From positions 1-51,988 of the forward strand of contig KE993463.1 in NCBI GenBank assembly GCA_000466585.1: 51,988 bases of DNA. The letters run 5' to 3'. Source of the DNA: Clostridiales bacterium oral taxon 876 str. F0540. Its GTDB lineage: Bacteria; Bacillota; Clostridia; Clostridiales; Clostridiaceae. The stretch's first letter is position 1, and each line of letters starts with the position of its first letter. Shown piece by piece: positions 8,313 through 18,637 of the stretch. The notes beneath the pieces were generated by a model. It saw only the letters and a list, made by a program, of their open reading frames with translations, ran no database searches and was not told the origin of the DNA. The position numbers and the translations under genes are program-made.

Positions 8313-9502
8313 TATATTTAGATAATAGTGCGACTACTCCTATCGACCCAGAAGTTTTGGATGCTATGATGCCATACTTAAAAGAGGAATTTGGAAATCC
8401 ATCCAGTAGACATTACACTTTAGCCAAAAATGCAGAAAGGGCTGTAGAAGAAGCAAGAGAAAAACTTGCTTCTCTTATTAATTCCAAACCAGATGAAATA
8501 ATATTTACTAGTGGTGCATCTGAAAGCAATAACTTTGTTATAAAGGGTGTTGCGGATTATAAGAAATTTTATGATAATGGCGGAAATCATATAATAACCT
8601 CAAAGGTTGAGCATAAATCAGTTCTTCAAACATGTAAATTTCTTAATGGTGAAGCCTACTTAAATAAAGATAAGAATAAGCGAAGATCTTATGTAGCTAG
8701 GAAGATAGAAAATAAAAAAGTAGATAGAGGCTATGAAGTAACATTTCTTGACGTGAACGAATACGGTCAAGTTAGTGATATCAACTTAAATGAGGCAATT
8801 AAAGATAATACCATACTCGTATCACTCATTTGGGGTAATAATGAAATTGCCAGTTTAAATAATATCAAATCACTTTCTAGCACTGCTAAAAGTAGAAATA
8901 TATTATTTCATTCTGATGCTACCCAAGTGCTTGGGAAAGTAGATATAGATGTAAATGATATTCCTGTTGATTTCCTTTCATTTTCTGCACACAAGATTTA
9001 TGGACCAAAAGGTGTTGGAGCATGCTATATGAGAAAAAACAAGGCATCATTACCTGACATAACAGCTTTGATTCATGGCGGATTGCAGGAATACGGGTAT
9101 AGGGCTGGTACTCATGCGGTACATAATATTGTTGGGTTTGGTAAGGCTGCTGAAATTGCAAAGCGCGATATGAAGAATTATGTTAACAAGTTAACTGAAC
9201 TTGAAATTGGAGCAAAAAAAATGCTCAAAGCAAAGTTTCCTGATGTTGAATTTTTAGGAGATCCGGAGAATCATATTCCTGGGGTTATACCAATGATTCT
9301 TCCTGGGGTTATTAATGAAATGCTTATTGAAAGATTAGGTGATGACGTGGCAATTTCTTCGGGGTCCGCTTGTAGTATTGGGGCGCCTTCTTATGTAATT
9401 GATGCAATAGGTAACACTAATTTTTCTAACAATTTTATTAGAGTTTCAATAAGTAAATATCATAATCAAGAGCTCTTCTACACTGTAATTAACTTACTAT
9501 GA
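8309..9502 (+). CDS. dndA: Cysteine desulfurase, DndA/IscS type
   Basis: A PLP-dependent class V aminotransferase that takes sulfur from L-cysteine and loads it on its own Cys before passing it to DndC. The PLP lysine is K229 (SAHKIYGPKG) and the persulfide Cys is C355 (SSGSACSIGAP). The N-terminus MIYLDNSATTPIDPEVLDAMMPYL is classic NifS/IscS. In Streptomyces dndA is divergent from dndBCDE, whereas here it is the last gene of the operon and overlaps dndE by ATGA. That tight coupling supports a dedicated DndA rather than the housekeeping IscS. 397 residues, complete. Confidence 0.92.
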   Translation: MIYLDNSATTPIDPEVLDAMMPYLKEEFGNPSSRHYTLAKNAERAVEEAREKLASLINSKPDEIIFTSGASESNNFVIKGVADYKKFYDNGGNHIITSKVEHKSVLQTCKFLNGEAYLNKDKNKRRSYVARKIENKKVDRGYEVTFLDVNEYGQVSDINLNEAIKDNTILVSLIWGNNEIASLNNIKSLSSTAKSRNILFHSDATQVLGKVDIDVNDIPVDFLSFSAHKIYGPKGVGACYMRKNKASLPDITALIHGGLQEYGYRAGTHAVHNIVGFGKAAEIAKRDMKNYVNKLTELEIGAKKMLKAKFPDVEFLGDPENHIPGVIPMILPGVINEMLIERLGDDVAISSGSACSIGAPSYVIDAIGNTNFSNNFIRVSISKYHNQELFYTVINLL

Positions 9503-9523
9503 ACTATGATTAAATAAATAATC

Positions 9524-9570
9524 GACTTAAGTACTTTCCATGTGTGTAGCATCAGAAAAATACTTAAGTC
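9524..9570. terminator. Bidirectional hairpin between convergent operons
   Basis: Arms GACTTAAGTA (9524-9533) and TACTTAAGTC (9561-9570) form a perfect 10-bp stem with a 27-base loop. It lies between the stop of the desulfurase gene and the convergent stop at 9582. The T tracts are weak, so termination strength is uncertain. Confidence 0.5.
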
Positions 9571-9581
9571 AAACTACTTTT

Positions 9582-10526
9582 CTACTGGGAATATATCTCT
9601 GTATAATACGGAAAATACTTATATAATTTCATATAGTTTTCAATTTCGTTATTTGATATTCCAGGTATCGCTATATCTTGAATATTGTCTGTAGGCAATT
9701 TAGAATTAAGTGCATTTATCTCTTTATAAGTGAGAATAGGTATATCTATTTCGAATGGTGTATCTCCATCACAAATATAAAACTCCTCAAAAAATCTACA
9801 CTTATCATATTTTTCCCTATCAGCTTCTTCAAAAAGAATACCCCCTAGTGTCATCATAGGGGCACCATCAGAATAAGTAAAGTAAAATAATTGCTTATAG
9901 TTTAACTTTCCCTCGTCATCTCTCCCACTATTAATTTCATATAAAGCTTCATCGATATTGTTATCAATAATTTTTTTAATAGTAGAAAAACTCTTTTTAG
10001 GTACTAAATCTCTTTCTTTAGTATCAATTGGAACTCTAGTACCAAATAAGCTTTTTATATAATTTAGTCTTTCATCATTCTCAATATCACTGATTTCATT
10101 TCCAATAACTCTATTACAAGTAATGATAAATATGCTACCTGACACTAATTTAGGAAGTGCTATTTTTATATCATCCAACATAAATGGTTGAAATTTTTGA
10201 TCATAATCAAGCCATATTATCGATTTCTTGTCGATTGGCCAGTCTAACCTTGGTAAAACATCAGTTGACTTTCCGAATTCTAGTCTGATACACCCAAAAG
10301 GCTTATTGTATTCATATCTTGATCTATTATCAGTATTTTTTTCTATACTAATCATGTCATTAATACCCAATTCTTTATGGAATAAAATAAAATCGGTAAA
10401 ATACTTTGCCCCAAATCCAATGTATCTATAGCTTTGCGGAAATCCAAACCTTCTTATTTTTCTAAATGTCTCGCATATCATTTTTCTTTCAATAGATTTT
10501 GATGGACGTATATTGTAATTTATCAT
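9582..10526 (-). CDS. Putative O-methyltransferase-fold protein paired with a GHKL ATPase
   Basis: A 314-residue protein with a Rossmann-like start: YIGFGAKYFTDF at 35-46 fits an SAM-binding motif I, ISIEKN at 59-64 fits motif II, and IIWLDYD at 103-109 is a motif IV-like strand. It resembles a family annotated as putative O-methyltransferase; substrate unknown. The ATG at 10526 is preferred (GGG six bases upstream, ten bases after the upstream stop); a GTG at 10598 would overlap the upstream gene by 62 bases. It forms a two-gene unit with the ATPase gene. The family call is moderate; any role in DNA modification or immunity is inferred from the location inside the Dnd island. Confidence 0.8.
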   Translation of the reverse strand: MINYNIRPSKSIERKMICETFRKIRRFGFPQSYRYIGFGAKYFTDFILFHKELGINDMISIEKNTDNRSRYEYNKPFGCIRLEFGKSTDVLPRLDWPIDKKSIIWLDYDQKFQPFMLDDIKIALPKLVSGSIFIITCNRVIGNEISDIENDERLNYIKSLFGTRVPIDTKERDLVPKKSFSTIKKIIDNNIDEALYEINSGRDDEGKLNYKQLFYFTYSDGAPMMTLGGILFEEADREKYDKCRFFEEFYICDGDTPFEIDIPILTYKEINALNSKLPTDNIQDIAIPGISNNEIENYMKLYKYFPYYTEIYSQ

Positions 10527-10536
10527 TGTACCCAAT

Positions 10537-11820
10537 TTAATCACACTCCATCTTGAGAAAATATTCAAAAGTTTTTCTTCCAACTTCACTATTAGCACTG
10601 ATTTTTAATTTTTCCTTAATAGCTTCTACTTCCTCTCTTGGTTTATTATATGATATTCTTACACTTGGATTTTCAATAATCCGCTTAAAGTTAGTTCCTA
10701 TAATAAATTGATTATTAACTTGCAAATTTTCTACATTAACTAAGGTTAGATTATCTATTTCGCTCTCACTCTTATTTTCTTCAGAATCCTGATTTTTTAA
10801 TGCAACTAAAAATTCAAAAATTGGTCTAGCGGCACTTTTCATTTTCATCTTAGCATATATATATATCGATGATGATGAGTCTACTCCAGTTTTTGTGGTG
10901 TTCCATGGAAGTTTTTCTAGGTTGTTTGATTGGAAGAAGACATACCCCCTAAACCTTGCAAATGTTGGGTGAAATTGTCTAATTCCATCCTCTCCCCAGC
11001 CAGTTATATTAGTTTTATCAGCACTTAATAGTAATCTTCCATTACTATATATGTACCATCCTGCTTCATTTGGCTTTCCTGTTTCACCGATTCCAGCAAT
11101 TATTTTAACTTCAATTCCATCTATCGTAAATATTTCAACAACTGGTTTTAGATCATCCGAACAAAAGATTTGACTTTGGCTAAAATCCATAGGAACTCCA
11201 TTAATTATGATTTTTATTCCTCTTTCTATTGCCCATCCTACCCTGTTTTGTATATGTTCTTTCAATTCGCTGATAAAGTTATGTATCTTAAACTTTTCAG
11301 ATATTCCAGGATATAGTTTATCTACACTTATTGTTGTGCCTGTATTGCTTATATCGTATGCACACATTTCATTCAATTGAGTAAAATATATATCCCATTT
11401 TTCGTCATCTTTTCTCCATGTATCAATATCAAATTGAATAAGAAATTCCGAATCAATAGTTTTGGACATAACTTGAAAATAACTACCTAGCTTAAATAAC
11501 GCACGCTTCATACCAATCCCAAATACTCCAGTAGAATACTCCACCTTATTTTCTGCATCAGCAGGTCTTCCAAATCTAAAGGCATACTTTTCAGCTATCT
11601 CTACAGGAATTCCACCACAGTTGTCGCTTATGGAAAAATTATTCTCATTTATTAAAATTTGAATTTCTAATCCATCAAATCTTGCGTCTTTTCTAAGCCT
11701 CTTCGCACCATCAATACTATTATCTACTAATTCAAGGATAGCATCTTTTAAATCTATATCCCTTGTAATCATATGTATAAAAAAATCCTTTGTAGGTGAA
11801 GCTTTTATCTCTCTTTGCAT
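10537..11820 (-). CDS. GHKL ATPase, MORC/MutL-like
   Basis: The ATP-binding fold is clear: N-box ELVDNSIDGAK at 30-40, DNCGG at 66-70 and the GVFGIGMKRA lid motif at 98-107. Downstream the LPWNTTKTGVD segment is typical of prokaryotic MORC-like proteins, which were linked computationally to restriction-modification systems. 427 residues. GGAGG precedes the ATG. It is transcribed with the methyltransferase-like gene (10-base gap). A terminator at 12022-12053 separates it from dptH, so it is its own unit rather than the tail of the restriction operon. It may sense or clamp modified or unmodified DNA; this is inference. Confidence 0.85.
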   Translation of the reverse strand: MQREIKASPTKDFFIHMITRDIDLKDAILELVDNSIDGAKRLRKDARFDGLEIQILINENNFSISDNCGGIPVEIAEKYAFRFGRPADAENKVEYSTGVFGIGMKRALFKLGSYFQVMSKTIDSEFLIQFDIDTWRKDDEKWDIYFTQLNEMCAYDISNTGTTISVDKLYPGISEKFKIHNFISELKEHIQNRVGWAIERGIKIIINGVPMDFSQSQIFCSDDLKPVVEIFTIDGIEVKIIAGIGETGKPNEAGWYIYSNGRLLLSADKTNITGWGEDGIRQFHPTFARFRGYVFFQSNNLEKLPWNTTKTGVDSSSSIYIYAKMKMKSAARPIFEFLVALKNQDSEENKSESEIDNLTLVNVENLQVNNQFIIGTNFKRIIENPSVRISYNKPREEVEAIKEKLKISANSEVGRKTFEYFLKMECD

Positions 11821-12021
11821 TATTTTATTCCTCCATATAATTTATTCTTAAATAAAACTCTCAAATCAAGAATTATTAACATATTAATCTGATTTTCTTC
11901 CATAAACCCCACTATATTGCAAAAATTATCAAGACATGATTTAAATTCTACAGGTAAGACAAAAATCCTCCTCAGTTCTATAAATTAGAGTATTTATTAT
12001 TAAATTTATTAAGTGAAATAC

Positions 12022-12053
12022 AAAAGGCTGCACTTATTTTGATGCAGCCTTTT
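12022..12053 (-). terminator. Terminator of the dptFGH operon
   Basis: AAAAGGCTGCA and TGCAGCCTTTT form an 11-bp stem immediately after the dptH stop, running into TTTT on the minus strand. It ends the restriction operon before the GHKL ATPase unit. Confidence 0.85.
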
Positions 12054-12055
12054 AA

Positions 12056-15000
12056 CTATTTATTTAGCTCCCAAAACGCCTTGTCTCTCATAAATATAGC
12101 CCTCTGACTATCTCCTGTCTTAACCAAACTATGATGCTTACTTAATCCTTTTATCTTGCTAAACAAATCCTCATCTTCATGTTTATTTTGAGTATTAAAT
12201 ATATACTTTACATCCTTAACACTTATGTCATCAACTCTATGAATAACCCAGGTCAAAATATAATTAGCATAATCATTTTCCCCAGTAGAAAAATGACTTA
12301 ATAGCTGAGTTGAAAGAATTGTACCAACTCCAAATTCTCTACCTTCTTTTAATATCTTCTTTAAGGATTGAAAATCTTTACTCAAGAAGTTATCAGCTTC
12401 ATCTACTAATATTATTTTATTTATTTGTCTCTTATCTCCCTCAATTTTACTATGGCCATTTGCTTGCATTTGTGAATAAAACAAATCTAAAGTTATAGCA
12501 ACAATTAAATTTTGAGTTCCTGGATCATAATTTGATAGGTCAATTACAGTAACTCCATCAATTAACTCAAATAAACTTTTTGTCTTAAAAGGATCTGATT
12601 CAAATATCTTAAATATTATTAGCTTTCTGAAAGCTGCATATAAGCTATCATCCTTTTTTATATCTTCCCTTTGCTCATATATATTATATACATCTTGTAG
12701 CGTTGGTGCAGGCTTATTCCATGTATCTGGTTCCACACTTAGAATTCCACGCCTTTCGTACGCTTCAATTATTAGATCCCCTAGTAAGGCTTCTTGCTTT
12801 TTACCTAATCCAAAAGCCTTAACAATTGTTTCTGCAAATGTACTTGCTATGTGAAATGGAAGCATTGGCATTGGATCTTCAGATACACTAATAGAAAATG
12901 GATTAAATGGTAAGTTAAACAACTTATATACTTTTGCATCCGTAGCATCAATAAAATCTTGCTTAGACTTGTTATAATCGCCTTTATAATCGAAGATTAA
13001 AATACCGATTTTCTTTCCATCCACATTGAACTTTGATTCCCTATAAATCTGTGTAATCATAGATTTAGTGAACTGTGTCTTACCAGTTCCCATTGTACCA
13101 ATTATACCTGTATTTGTATGCATTAATTTATTAGTGTCATTTGGATACCAATAAACTTCTTTATTATTCTTTTGATTAACACCAAATAAAATTTCCATAC
13201 TCCTGGTATCCCCATAGCCACCTTTAGGATCGGCTACTTCTTCAATATCGGGTTTAACTTCAATAACCGGTTCGGTATCATCTATCTGAGTTATTACTTC
13301 TGGTTTTTGAGGTTTTGGGAAAGTTTCATGGACTTCTATTTGTATTGTCTCATTATTATGCAAGTTATTCTTTTCTGGTACATCGGTAATATCTTTGCCT
13401 TTCACCACATTATCTATAATTGATTTTGGAATTACGGTTCCTTCAATATCAACTCCATCAACAAGCTCTCGAATTTCTTCCACAGTCTTAGTGATAAAAT
13501 TAATACCCTCTTCTTCTGACAGTTCAATAATCATAACCCCATCTTCCTGTCTTATATCATTTGGGCCATGACCTTTCTTAAATGATATAACAGCAGCTTC
13601 ACCAATTGACTTCTCCAGAGAGTTATTTATTTCATATTCTTCATTAAGAAGTTTTCTTCTCAAGTCGGAATCAATTACTCTCTCCCAGTTTTCTTTACCA
13701 CATACATCATATAAATTTAATTTTTCTGCACTAGTTATTACAAGCTGCATTAAGAAATTTCTATAAACTCTTTGAGTATCGCTTATACTACCACTCTCAT
13801 TAGGTAGTAAAGTTTCATTGAATATTTTTTTGGTAGCCTTGGCTTGTTCTATTCCCTTTTGAACATATGAAGAATTGTTTTCTCCAATTTTAACTTCAAT
13901 AGGATAATAGTGCACATATACCTTGTTTTCAAGCTCTTCTATTCCAATAAAAAGTATATCATCACTTGTTGCACCATTCTTTTCAAACCCTAAATTCTTG
14001 GCAGAAAAGAACCCCTCACTTTGCTTCAGACCTGCACCTCCAGATACTCTTAGAATTTCTTCTAATGATATTGGCACCCATGTGATATTATCTTTTTTAA
14101 ATTCAGCAAGTCCTAATTTTATCGCTGATAAAATACTTATCTTTTCCTTAGGAAAATGAGACTTACTTGATAACAATCTTAATAGCCAATCACCGTTAAC
14201 TGCATTAAACATATTAATTATTTTCGGTGAGTATTCATGTGAATTTTCTACTCCTTTTTGAGTTAAGAATTCTTCTATAACTCTTTGATAAGGACCCGAT
14301 TTTCTAGTAACAGTTATAGCATCGTATCCTCCTGCAGTTGTATACTGATCACTATAATGTATAATTAATAAATCTTTAGCATCAGGATCGTTTTTAAAGA
14401 AGTTCAAATCTACCCTTGGATCTATAAAAGTAACCCAGTGACTAGCATCGTAAATACTATCCAATGCTGTTTTACTTTTATTTGGTATTGATATTGCCTT
14501 ACATTGCTTACTATTAAAAGGCTCTCCGCCGCTAGCCGAATTTAATGCATTTAGATTCATAGCAATCTTCATTAGATCACTATCTATATTGGTATACTTA
14601 GTACCAAATCCTGTTCTGTAAGAGTCTCCTAAAAATACTGATGGTACTCCTGAAATTAGACCATTTAACATTATTCCTGATGTTATATCTTCCATGTTTG
14701 AGGTTATCGTTTTTACATCGTTACTCATCTCTATAAAAGTAATATGAGAATACTCTATTCCATCTTCAACTTTCTTGGAATAAAAATGAACTCTTTCTCT
14801 ATATAAATTTAATACATCTTCTTCAGAGATATTATCAACATTCAAATCTAATCCATAAGTTGCTTTTAAGTCATTAATATTATCATTAAATGCTACTTCT
14901 TCAAAGGCATTTGTTATAGTTTTATTCGAATAGATAAATATATCAATTGGCAATACTTCCCTAGAACTATTTGATTTAATTTGCTTAACATAATACTTAA

Positions 15001-17266
15001 ATATTCCTTGCAGTATTTCTTTACTATCACCTGTATTAATTAAGTTTATTCTTATAGGTGCATTATTGCCCATGTTAAACATATACTTAAAATGACCAAC
15101 AAACTCATCTATCTTTTCTTGAACTAACTTAGATACAAAATCTCTAGAGCTTTTATACCTAGGTAGAGCCTCATCAACATAATACTTCCACTCTGGTGAG
15201 TGAGATTGTTCCATAGGTATATATAATCTACTATCATCATCCATTATATATGGCAAAAGATATGTTGAGGTGAACTTCTTAATTATTTCATCATCCATGC
15301 TTTCATTATTTGTTTCATTATTAAGTTGAAGCTGATAAGCAATATTCAAAGGATGTAATGAAGTAAGTATCATTTCCCTGTCCTCAATCTGTCTCTTTAT
15401 TACCCCAACTTTAAATAAATTTTTCTGTTCTTTTGATAGATAAGAGCCTTCTTCTATATCTTCTAATAATTTTATATATTGCTTTATAAATCTTTTATAC
15501 AAATTTTTAAGACTATCTTCTAAATATGTTAGGCTAGGTAGTTTATTAGATACACTGAAATACCTTATTATTTCCGCGTATATCGATTTAAGTTCTAAAT
15601 TTATATCCAAATCAATAGACTCTAAGCCTTCATCAGTTTCAATAAAGTAAATGCCCTTATCAGAAATTATTTGTTTCTCTAACTGAAGATTTCTCCTAAA
15701 CTCATCTCTAGCAAAATATTCCTTAGTCCCAAACCGAAGTTTGTTATCATCAACTAAACAAAAGTCACTTTTCTTTTCATTTTTTAATTTCCATACTTTT
15801 AATCCTTCAATAGGGGATATCTTTTCACTGGTTCCAATTATACCCACCGGAATAACACATTGATTTACTAACAAGTTAAATCGTACTAGATCACTATCAT
15901 TTTCATACTCGAAATTATCACTTATTTTTACTATTAATTTTTCATCTTCACATAGTTTGATTGATTCATTGTTATATTCTAACTCATGATTTATAGTGTT
16001 TTGGGTAAATTCATTAAATACTACACTTGTGTCATTTGTATTTACTGAAATATAATTATTTTTCCCTTTCATTACAATTGAAAATTTAGTTTTAATGCTA
16101 TCTAAAATTTTTTCATTGCATTGAAGCATTACGATTTTAAATTCAAACTTAACATTTTTCTCATTTTTATAAGTTATCTTATAAAAATCATTTCCTTTTT
16201 CCGATTTATGGATCGTTGCTTTAATCTTCTTTCCTGAAGTAATGCAGTCTATTAAACCTTCGGTCTTTACGAATTCCTTTTTCAGATAATCATCAAATTC
16301 AAATTCTAAATTTGAATTTTCATCCCCAAATTCATTAAATACTATGATATTTCTAATTCTTGCTTTAACTTTAGATTGTCCCTCTTCTTTATCCCATTCC
16401 TGATTACAAGACCTATATTCTAAAGGTTTTATCTTCTTTTTTTCTTCAACAGACTTATTTACATCTTTATAATCAACAGATCTCCAATCATCACCTTTTA
16501 GTTTGTCTATGCCTTTTTCATCGAAATATCTCTCTAATTGTAATTCTGGATTTCCGTAATTATGGATCTCATCAACCCTGCTAAAATAAAACGCATTATT
16601 TTCAATTCTATTTTTGAGTTCTTTACCCCTAAGGTTTTTTAATTCACTATCATAGAATAGTCCAAAATTCTTATACTGACTTTTTTCTATACATGACCGA
16701 TTTATAATATCTAGTAAATCCATGTATTCAAAGATAGAAATATTATCACCAAATAAGTCCTTCTTCTTTCTTTCCAAATCCATTTCTATAATAGTCTTAT
16801 CAATCTCGCTAAATTCTGAGGTTGCTAACTTTCTTCTAATATCCTTCTGAATAGAATTGATATGAAAGGGCATGCCTTCCTTACTAAATGATTCTGTTCC
16901 TCCCATAATACTGTCAAGAGTTGTATTATGAATAAACAATATTCCTTTATTTTCATAACCAGGCTCTATACCGACCATATTTCTAAGTCTTGTTAAAAAA
17001 TCTGGTTGAATATCACCTATAGTCGCTGATACTATTAGCTTCACTCCAGAAAAATTTAAGAGGTATGATGTATATTTAACTTCTCCTTTATCATCCTTAT
17101 ATTTAAATTCTTCACATAAAACATTATTTTTTAATTCTTCGTATAATGCTTTAACTTGGTCTTGTTTCTCGAACTGAATGTTATATTTGGATCCAGATGT
17201 TAAAGGATTGGTATTAAAAAATTCGATTATTTTACTGGACAAATAACTATAAAATTGATCTAACAT
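12056..17266 (-). CDS. dptH: Phosphorothioation-dependent restriction protein DptH (HerA/FtsK-like ATPase)
   Basis: A very large protein (1,736 residues with this start). The C-terminal third is a HerA/FtsK-like motor: Walker A GTMGTGKT with the Lys near 1396 and Walker B IILVDEADNF near 1620. The first 1,300 residues are family-specific. DptH, with DptF and DptG, restricts DNA that lacks the phosphorothioate mark. I prefer the ATG at 17266 because GGGG lies nine bases upstream; ATG 17275 and GTG 17281 are also in frame but have no properly spaced site. With this start it overlaps dptG by 20 bases. It is the last gene of the operon and is followed at once by a strong terminator. Confidence 0.92.
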   Translation of the reverse strand: MLDQFYSYLSSKIIEFFNTNPLTSGSKYNIQFEKQDQVKALYEELKNNVLCEEFKYKDDKGEVKYTSYLLNFSGVKLIVSATIGDIQPDFLTRLRNMVGIEPGYENKGILFIHNTTLDSIMGGTESFSKEGMPFHINSIQKDIRRKLATSEFSEIDKTIIEMDLERKKKDLFGDNISIFEYMDLLDIINRSCIEKSQYKNFGLFYDSELKNLRGKELKNRIENNAFYFSRVDEIHNYGNPELQLERYFDEKGIDKLKGDDWRSVDYKDVNKSVEEKKKIKPLEYRSCNQEWDKEEGQSKVKARIRNIIVFNEFGDENSNLEFEFDDYLKKEFVKTEGLIDCITSGKKIKATIHKSEKGNDFYKITYKNEKNVKFEFKIVMLQCNEKILDSIKTKFSIVMKGKNNYISVNTNDTSVVFNEFTQNTINHELEYNNESIKLCEDEKLIVKISDNFEYENDSDLVRFNLLVNQCVIPVGIIGTSEKISPIEGLKVWKLKNEKKSDFCLVDDNKLRFGTKEYFARDEFRRNLQLEKQIISDKGIYFIETDEGLESIDLDINLELKSIYAEIIRYFSVSNKLPSLTYLEDSLKNLYKRFIKQYIKLLEDIEEGSYLSKEQKNLFKVGVIKRQIEDREMILTSLHPLNIAYQLQLNNETNNESMDDEIIKKFTSTYLLPYIMDDDSRLYIPMEQSHSPEWKYYVDEALPRYKSSRDFVSKLVQEKIDEFVGHFKYMFNMGNNAPIRINLINTGDSKEILQGIFKYYVKQIKSNSSREVLPIDIFIYSNKTITNAFEEVAFNDNINDLKATYGLDLNVDNISEEDVLNLYRERVHFYSKKVEDGIEYSHITFIEMSNDVKTITSNMEDITSGIMLNGLISGVPSVFLGDSYRTGFGTKYTNIDSDLMKIAMNLNALNSASGGEPFNSKQCKAISIPNKSKTALDSIYDASHWVTFIDPRVDLNFFKNDPDAKDLLIIHYSDQYTTAGGYDAITVTRKSGPYQRVIEEFLTQKGVENSHEYSPKIINMFNAVNGDWLLRLLSSKSHFPKEKISILSAIKLGLAEFKKDNITWVPISLEEILRVSGGAGLKQSEGFFSAKNLGFEKNGATSDDILFIGIEELENKVYVHYYPIEVKIGENNSSYVQKGIEQAKATKKIFNETLLPNESGSISDTQRVYRNFLMQLVITSAEKLNLYDVCGKENWERVIDSDLRRKLLNEEYEINNSLEKSIGEAAVISFKKGHGPNDIRQEDGVMIIELSEEEGINFITKTVEEIRELVDGVDIEGTVIPKSIIDNVVKGKDITDVPEKNNLHNNETIQIEVHETFPKPQKPEVITQIDDTEPVIEVKPDIEEVADPKGGYGDTRSMEILFGVNQKNNKEVYWYPNDTNKLMHTNTGIIGTMGTGKTQFTKSMITQIYRESKFNVDGKKIGILIFDYKGDYNKSKQDFIDATDAKVYKLFNLPFNPFSISVSEDPMPMLPFHIASTFAETIVKAFGLGKKQEALLGDLIIEAYERRGILSVEPDTWNKPAPTLQDVYNIYEQREDIKKDDSLYAAFRKLIIFKIFESDPFKTKSLFELIDGVTVIDLSNYDPGTQNLIVAITLDLFYSQMQANGHSKIEGDKRQINKIILVDEADNFLSKDFQSLKKILKEGREFGVGTILSTQLLSHFSTGENDYANYILTWVIHRVDDISVKDVKYIFNTQNKHEDEDLFSKIKGLSKHHSLVKTGDSQRAIFMRDKAFWELNK

Positions 17267-18635
17267 ATTGCGCATCCCCACTATCTGATTTCTTTTCTAA
17301 CAAATTTAGCTTTTCATATAACTGAACTATCTTAACTTTTGAATCTCTATCAAAGAATATTCCTCTTTTTTCAAATTCATCAAATAGTAAACTTAACTTA
17401 AGTTTACCATTATCATTTATACATATTTTCGTAAATAAAATTATATCTTCCTCTGTAAGATTCAGATTATATCCAAGTGCTCCTCTTCTCTTGGCGAAGT
17501 TAGCCTCAACAAAATCCGTAAATCGTTTGTTATATTTATTTTTTGCACCAGTCCTAGATGTTTGTACAAATTGAAATTCTATAGCTTCAAATAATTTATA
17601 TACCTTATCAAATCCCTTATTTCCACTATTCCTGTCTTTGTATTTAAAATCGTTCCATGACTTATCTTTTATTTGCTTTGTATACATATCGAATAAAATA
17701 TCTAATTCATTTTCTATTTCACTTTCATCACCGGAACAGAATAAATCATACAATTCTTTATATCCCAGTTGTTCCTCATTTCCACTATGATTTAATAGTT
17801 CTAGAGTAATAGAGTGTGAAAAAAGTGAATTAACATAATTTTTAACGTTATCCCATCCAAACTTAAACGCCGTTCTGTTTTTTGATGTACTTTCCCAACC
17901 CAAAGTGTAATATATAGCATCTGGCTTTGTTAAATCTGCCTTCTCAAATTCAGATAGTTTTAGTGCCAATTGAGAAACATAAAACATATAATAGAATTCT
18001 AATAATCGCTTTAATGAATTCTTAAATAGCTCCTCATTTTTTATAAGAAATTTAAAGTCTCTTTTAAACAAATCTTTTATAAATGGTATATAACATTTAT
18101 AGTTTTCTTTGTTTGTTACATTCTCATCCAATTTAGGTAGAGCATTTAAAACTAATTTGTATAATATATTTTCAACATCTCTATCATAATGTTCTTGCAC
18201 AAGTTGCTTTAATTCATCATCAAAGAAGATTGAAAATAAAAACTTTGAAATCTTATCGTCACCCTTAGCAGATGATATATAATTAATGGTTTTTATATTA
18301 AAATCAACAAGTCTATCATTATCAATAAACATGCTTCTAATAATATCTTTAAAAGTTTCTTTACTGGATGTACCTTCAAACTCACCTATTTCGTCTGTTA
18401 CATCTTCAATTAATCTAATTAAATCTACCTCTTCTTTCAACTCCTTATTACATATCATCCTAGAAAATTCGCCAACTACACCTCTAAAGTCTATTACGAC
18501 TTCCTTATCATTTGCAGTATAAGGTAGAATTTTTATCTTTATTCCTTGTCTATGAATTAAGCCACCATCTTCTTTAAAATTGAAACTTGCTTTTATATCA
18601 TCAAACTTTAATTTATATTGCATCTGCTCATACAT
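17247..18635 (-). CDS. dptG: Phosphorothioation-dependent restriction protein DptG
   Basis: A 462-residue protein placed between dptF and dptH, starting MYEQMQYKLKFDDIKASFNF. No catalytic motif is evident; the protein is helix-rich and acidic/lysine-rich throughout, as expected for DptG, the least understood restriction subunit. The ATG lies two bases after the dptF stop, and the 3' end overlaps the start of dptH, so the three genes should be co-translated. The call rests on gene order and length more than on motifs. Confidence 0.85.
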   Translation of the reverse strand: MYEQMQYKLKFDDIKASFNFKEDGGLIHRQGIKIKILPYTANDKEVVIDFRGVVGEFSRMICNKELKEEVDLIRLIEDVTDEIGEFEGTSSKETFKDIIRSMFIDNDRLVDFNIKTINYISSAKGDDKISKFLFSIFFDDELKQLVQEHYDRDVENILYKLVLNALPKLDENVTNKENYKCYIPFIKDLFKRDFKFLIKNEELFKNSLKRLLEFYYMFYVSQLALKLSEFEKADLTKPDAIYYTLGWESTSKNRTAFKFGWDNVKNYVNSLFSHSITLELLNHSGNEEQLGYKELYDLFCSGDESEIENELDILFDMYTKQIKDKSWNDFKYKDRNSGNKGFDKVYKLFEAIEFQFVQTSRTGAKNKYNKRFTDFVEANFAKRRGALGYNLNLTEEDIILFTKICINDNGKLKLSLLFDEFEKRGIFFDRDSKVKIVQLYEKLNLLEKKSDSGDAQYVRSIL

Positions 18636-18637
18636 AC

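Noticed and set aside
8309..9502. Housekeeping iscS/nifS
   Set aside because: It overlaps dndE by four bases and no Fe-S assembly genes (iscU, nifU) are adjacent; a DndA role is more likely.
9582..10598. Longer methyltransferase-like protein from the GTG at 10598
   Set aside because: It would overlap the upstream ATPase gene by 62 bases and lacks a spaced ribosome binding site; the ATG at 10526 fits better.
12310..14159. Plus-strand open frames within dptH
   Set aside because: Antisense shadows; they lack ribosome binding sites and resemble no protein.
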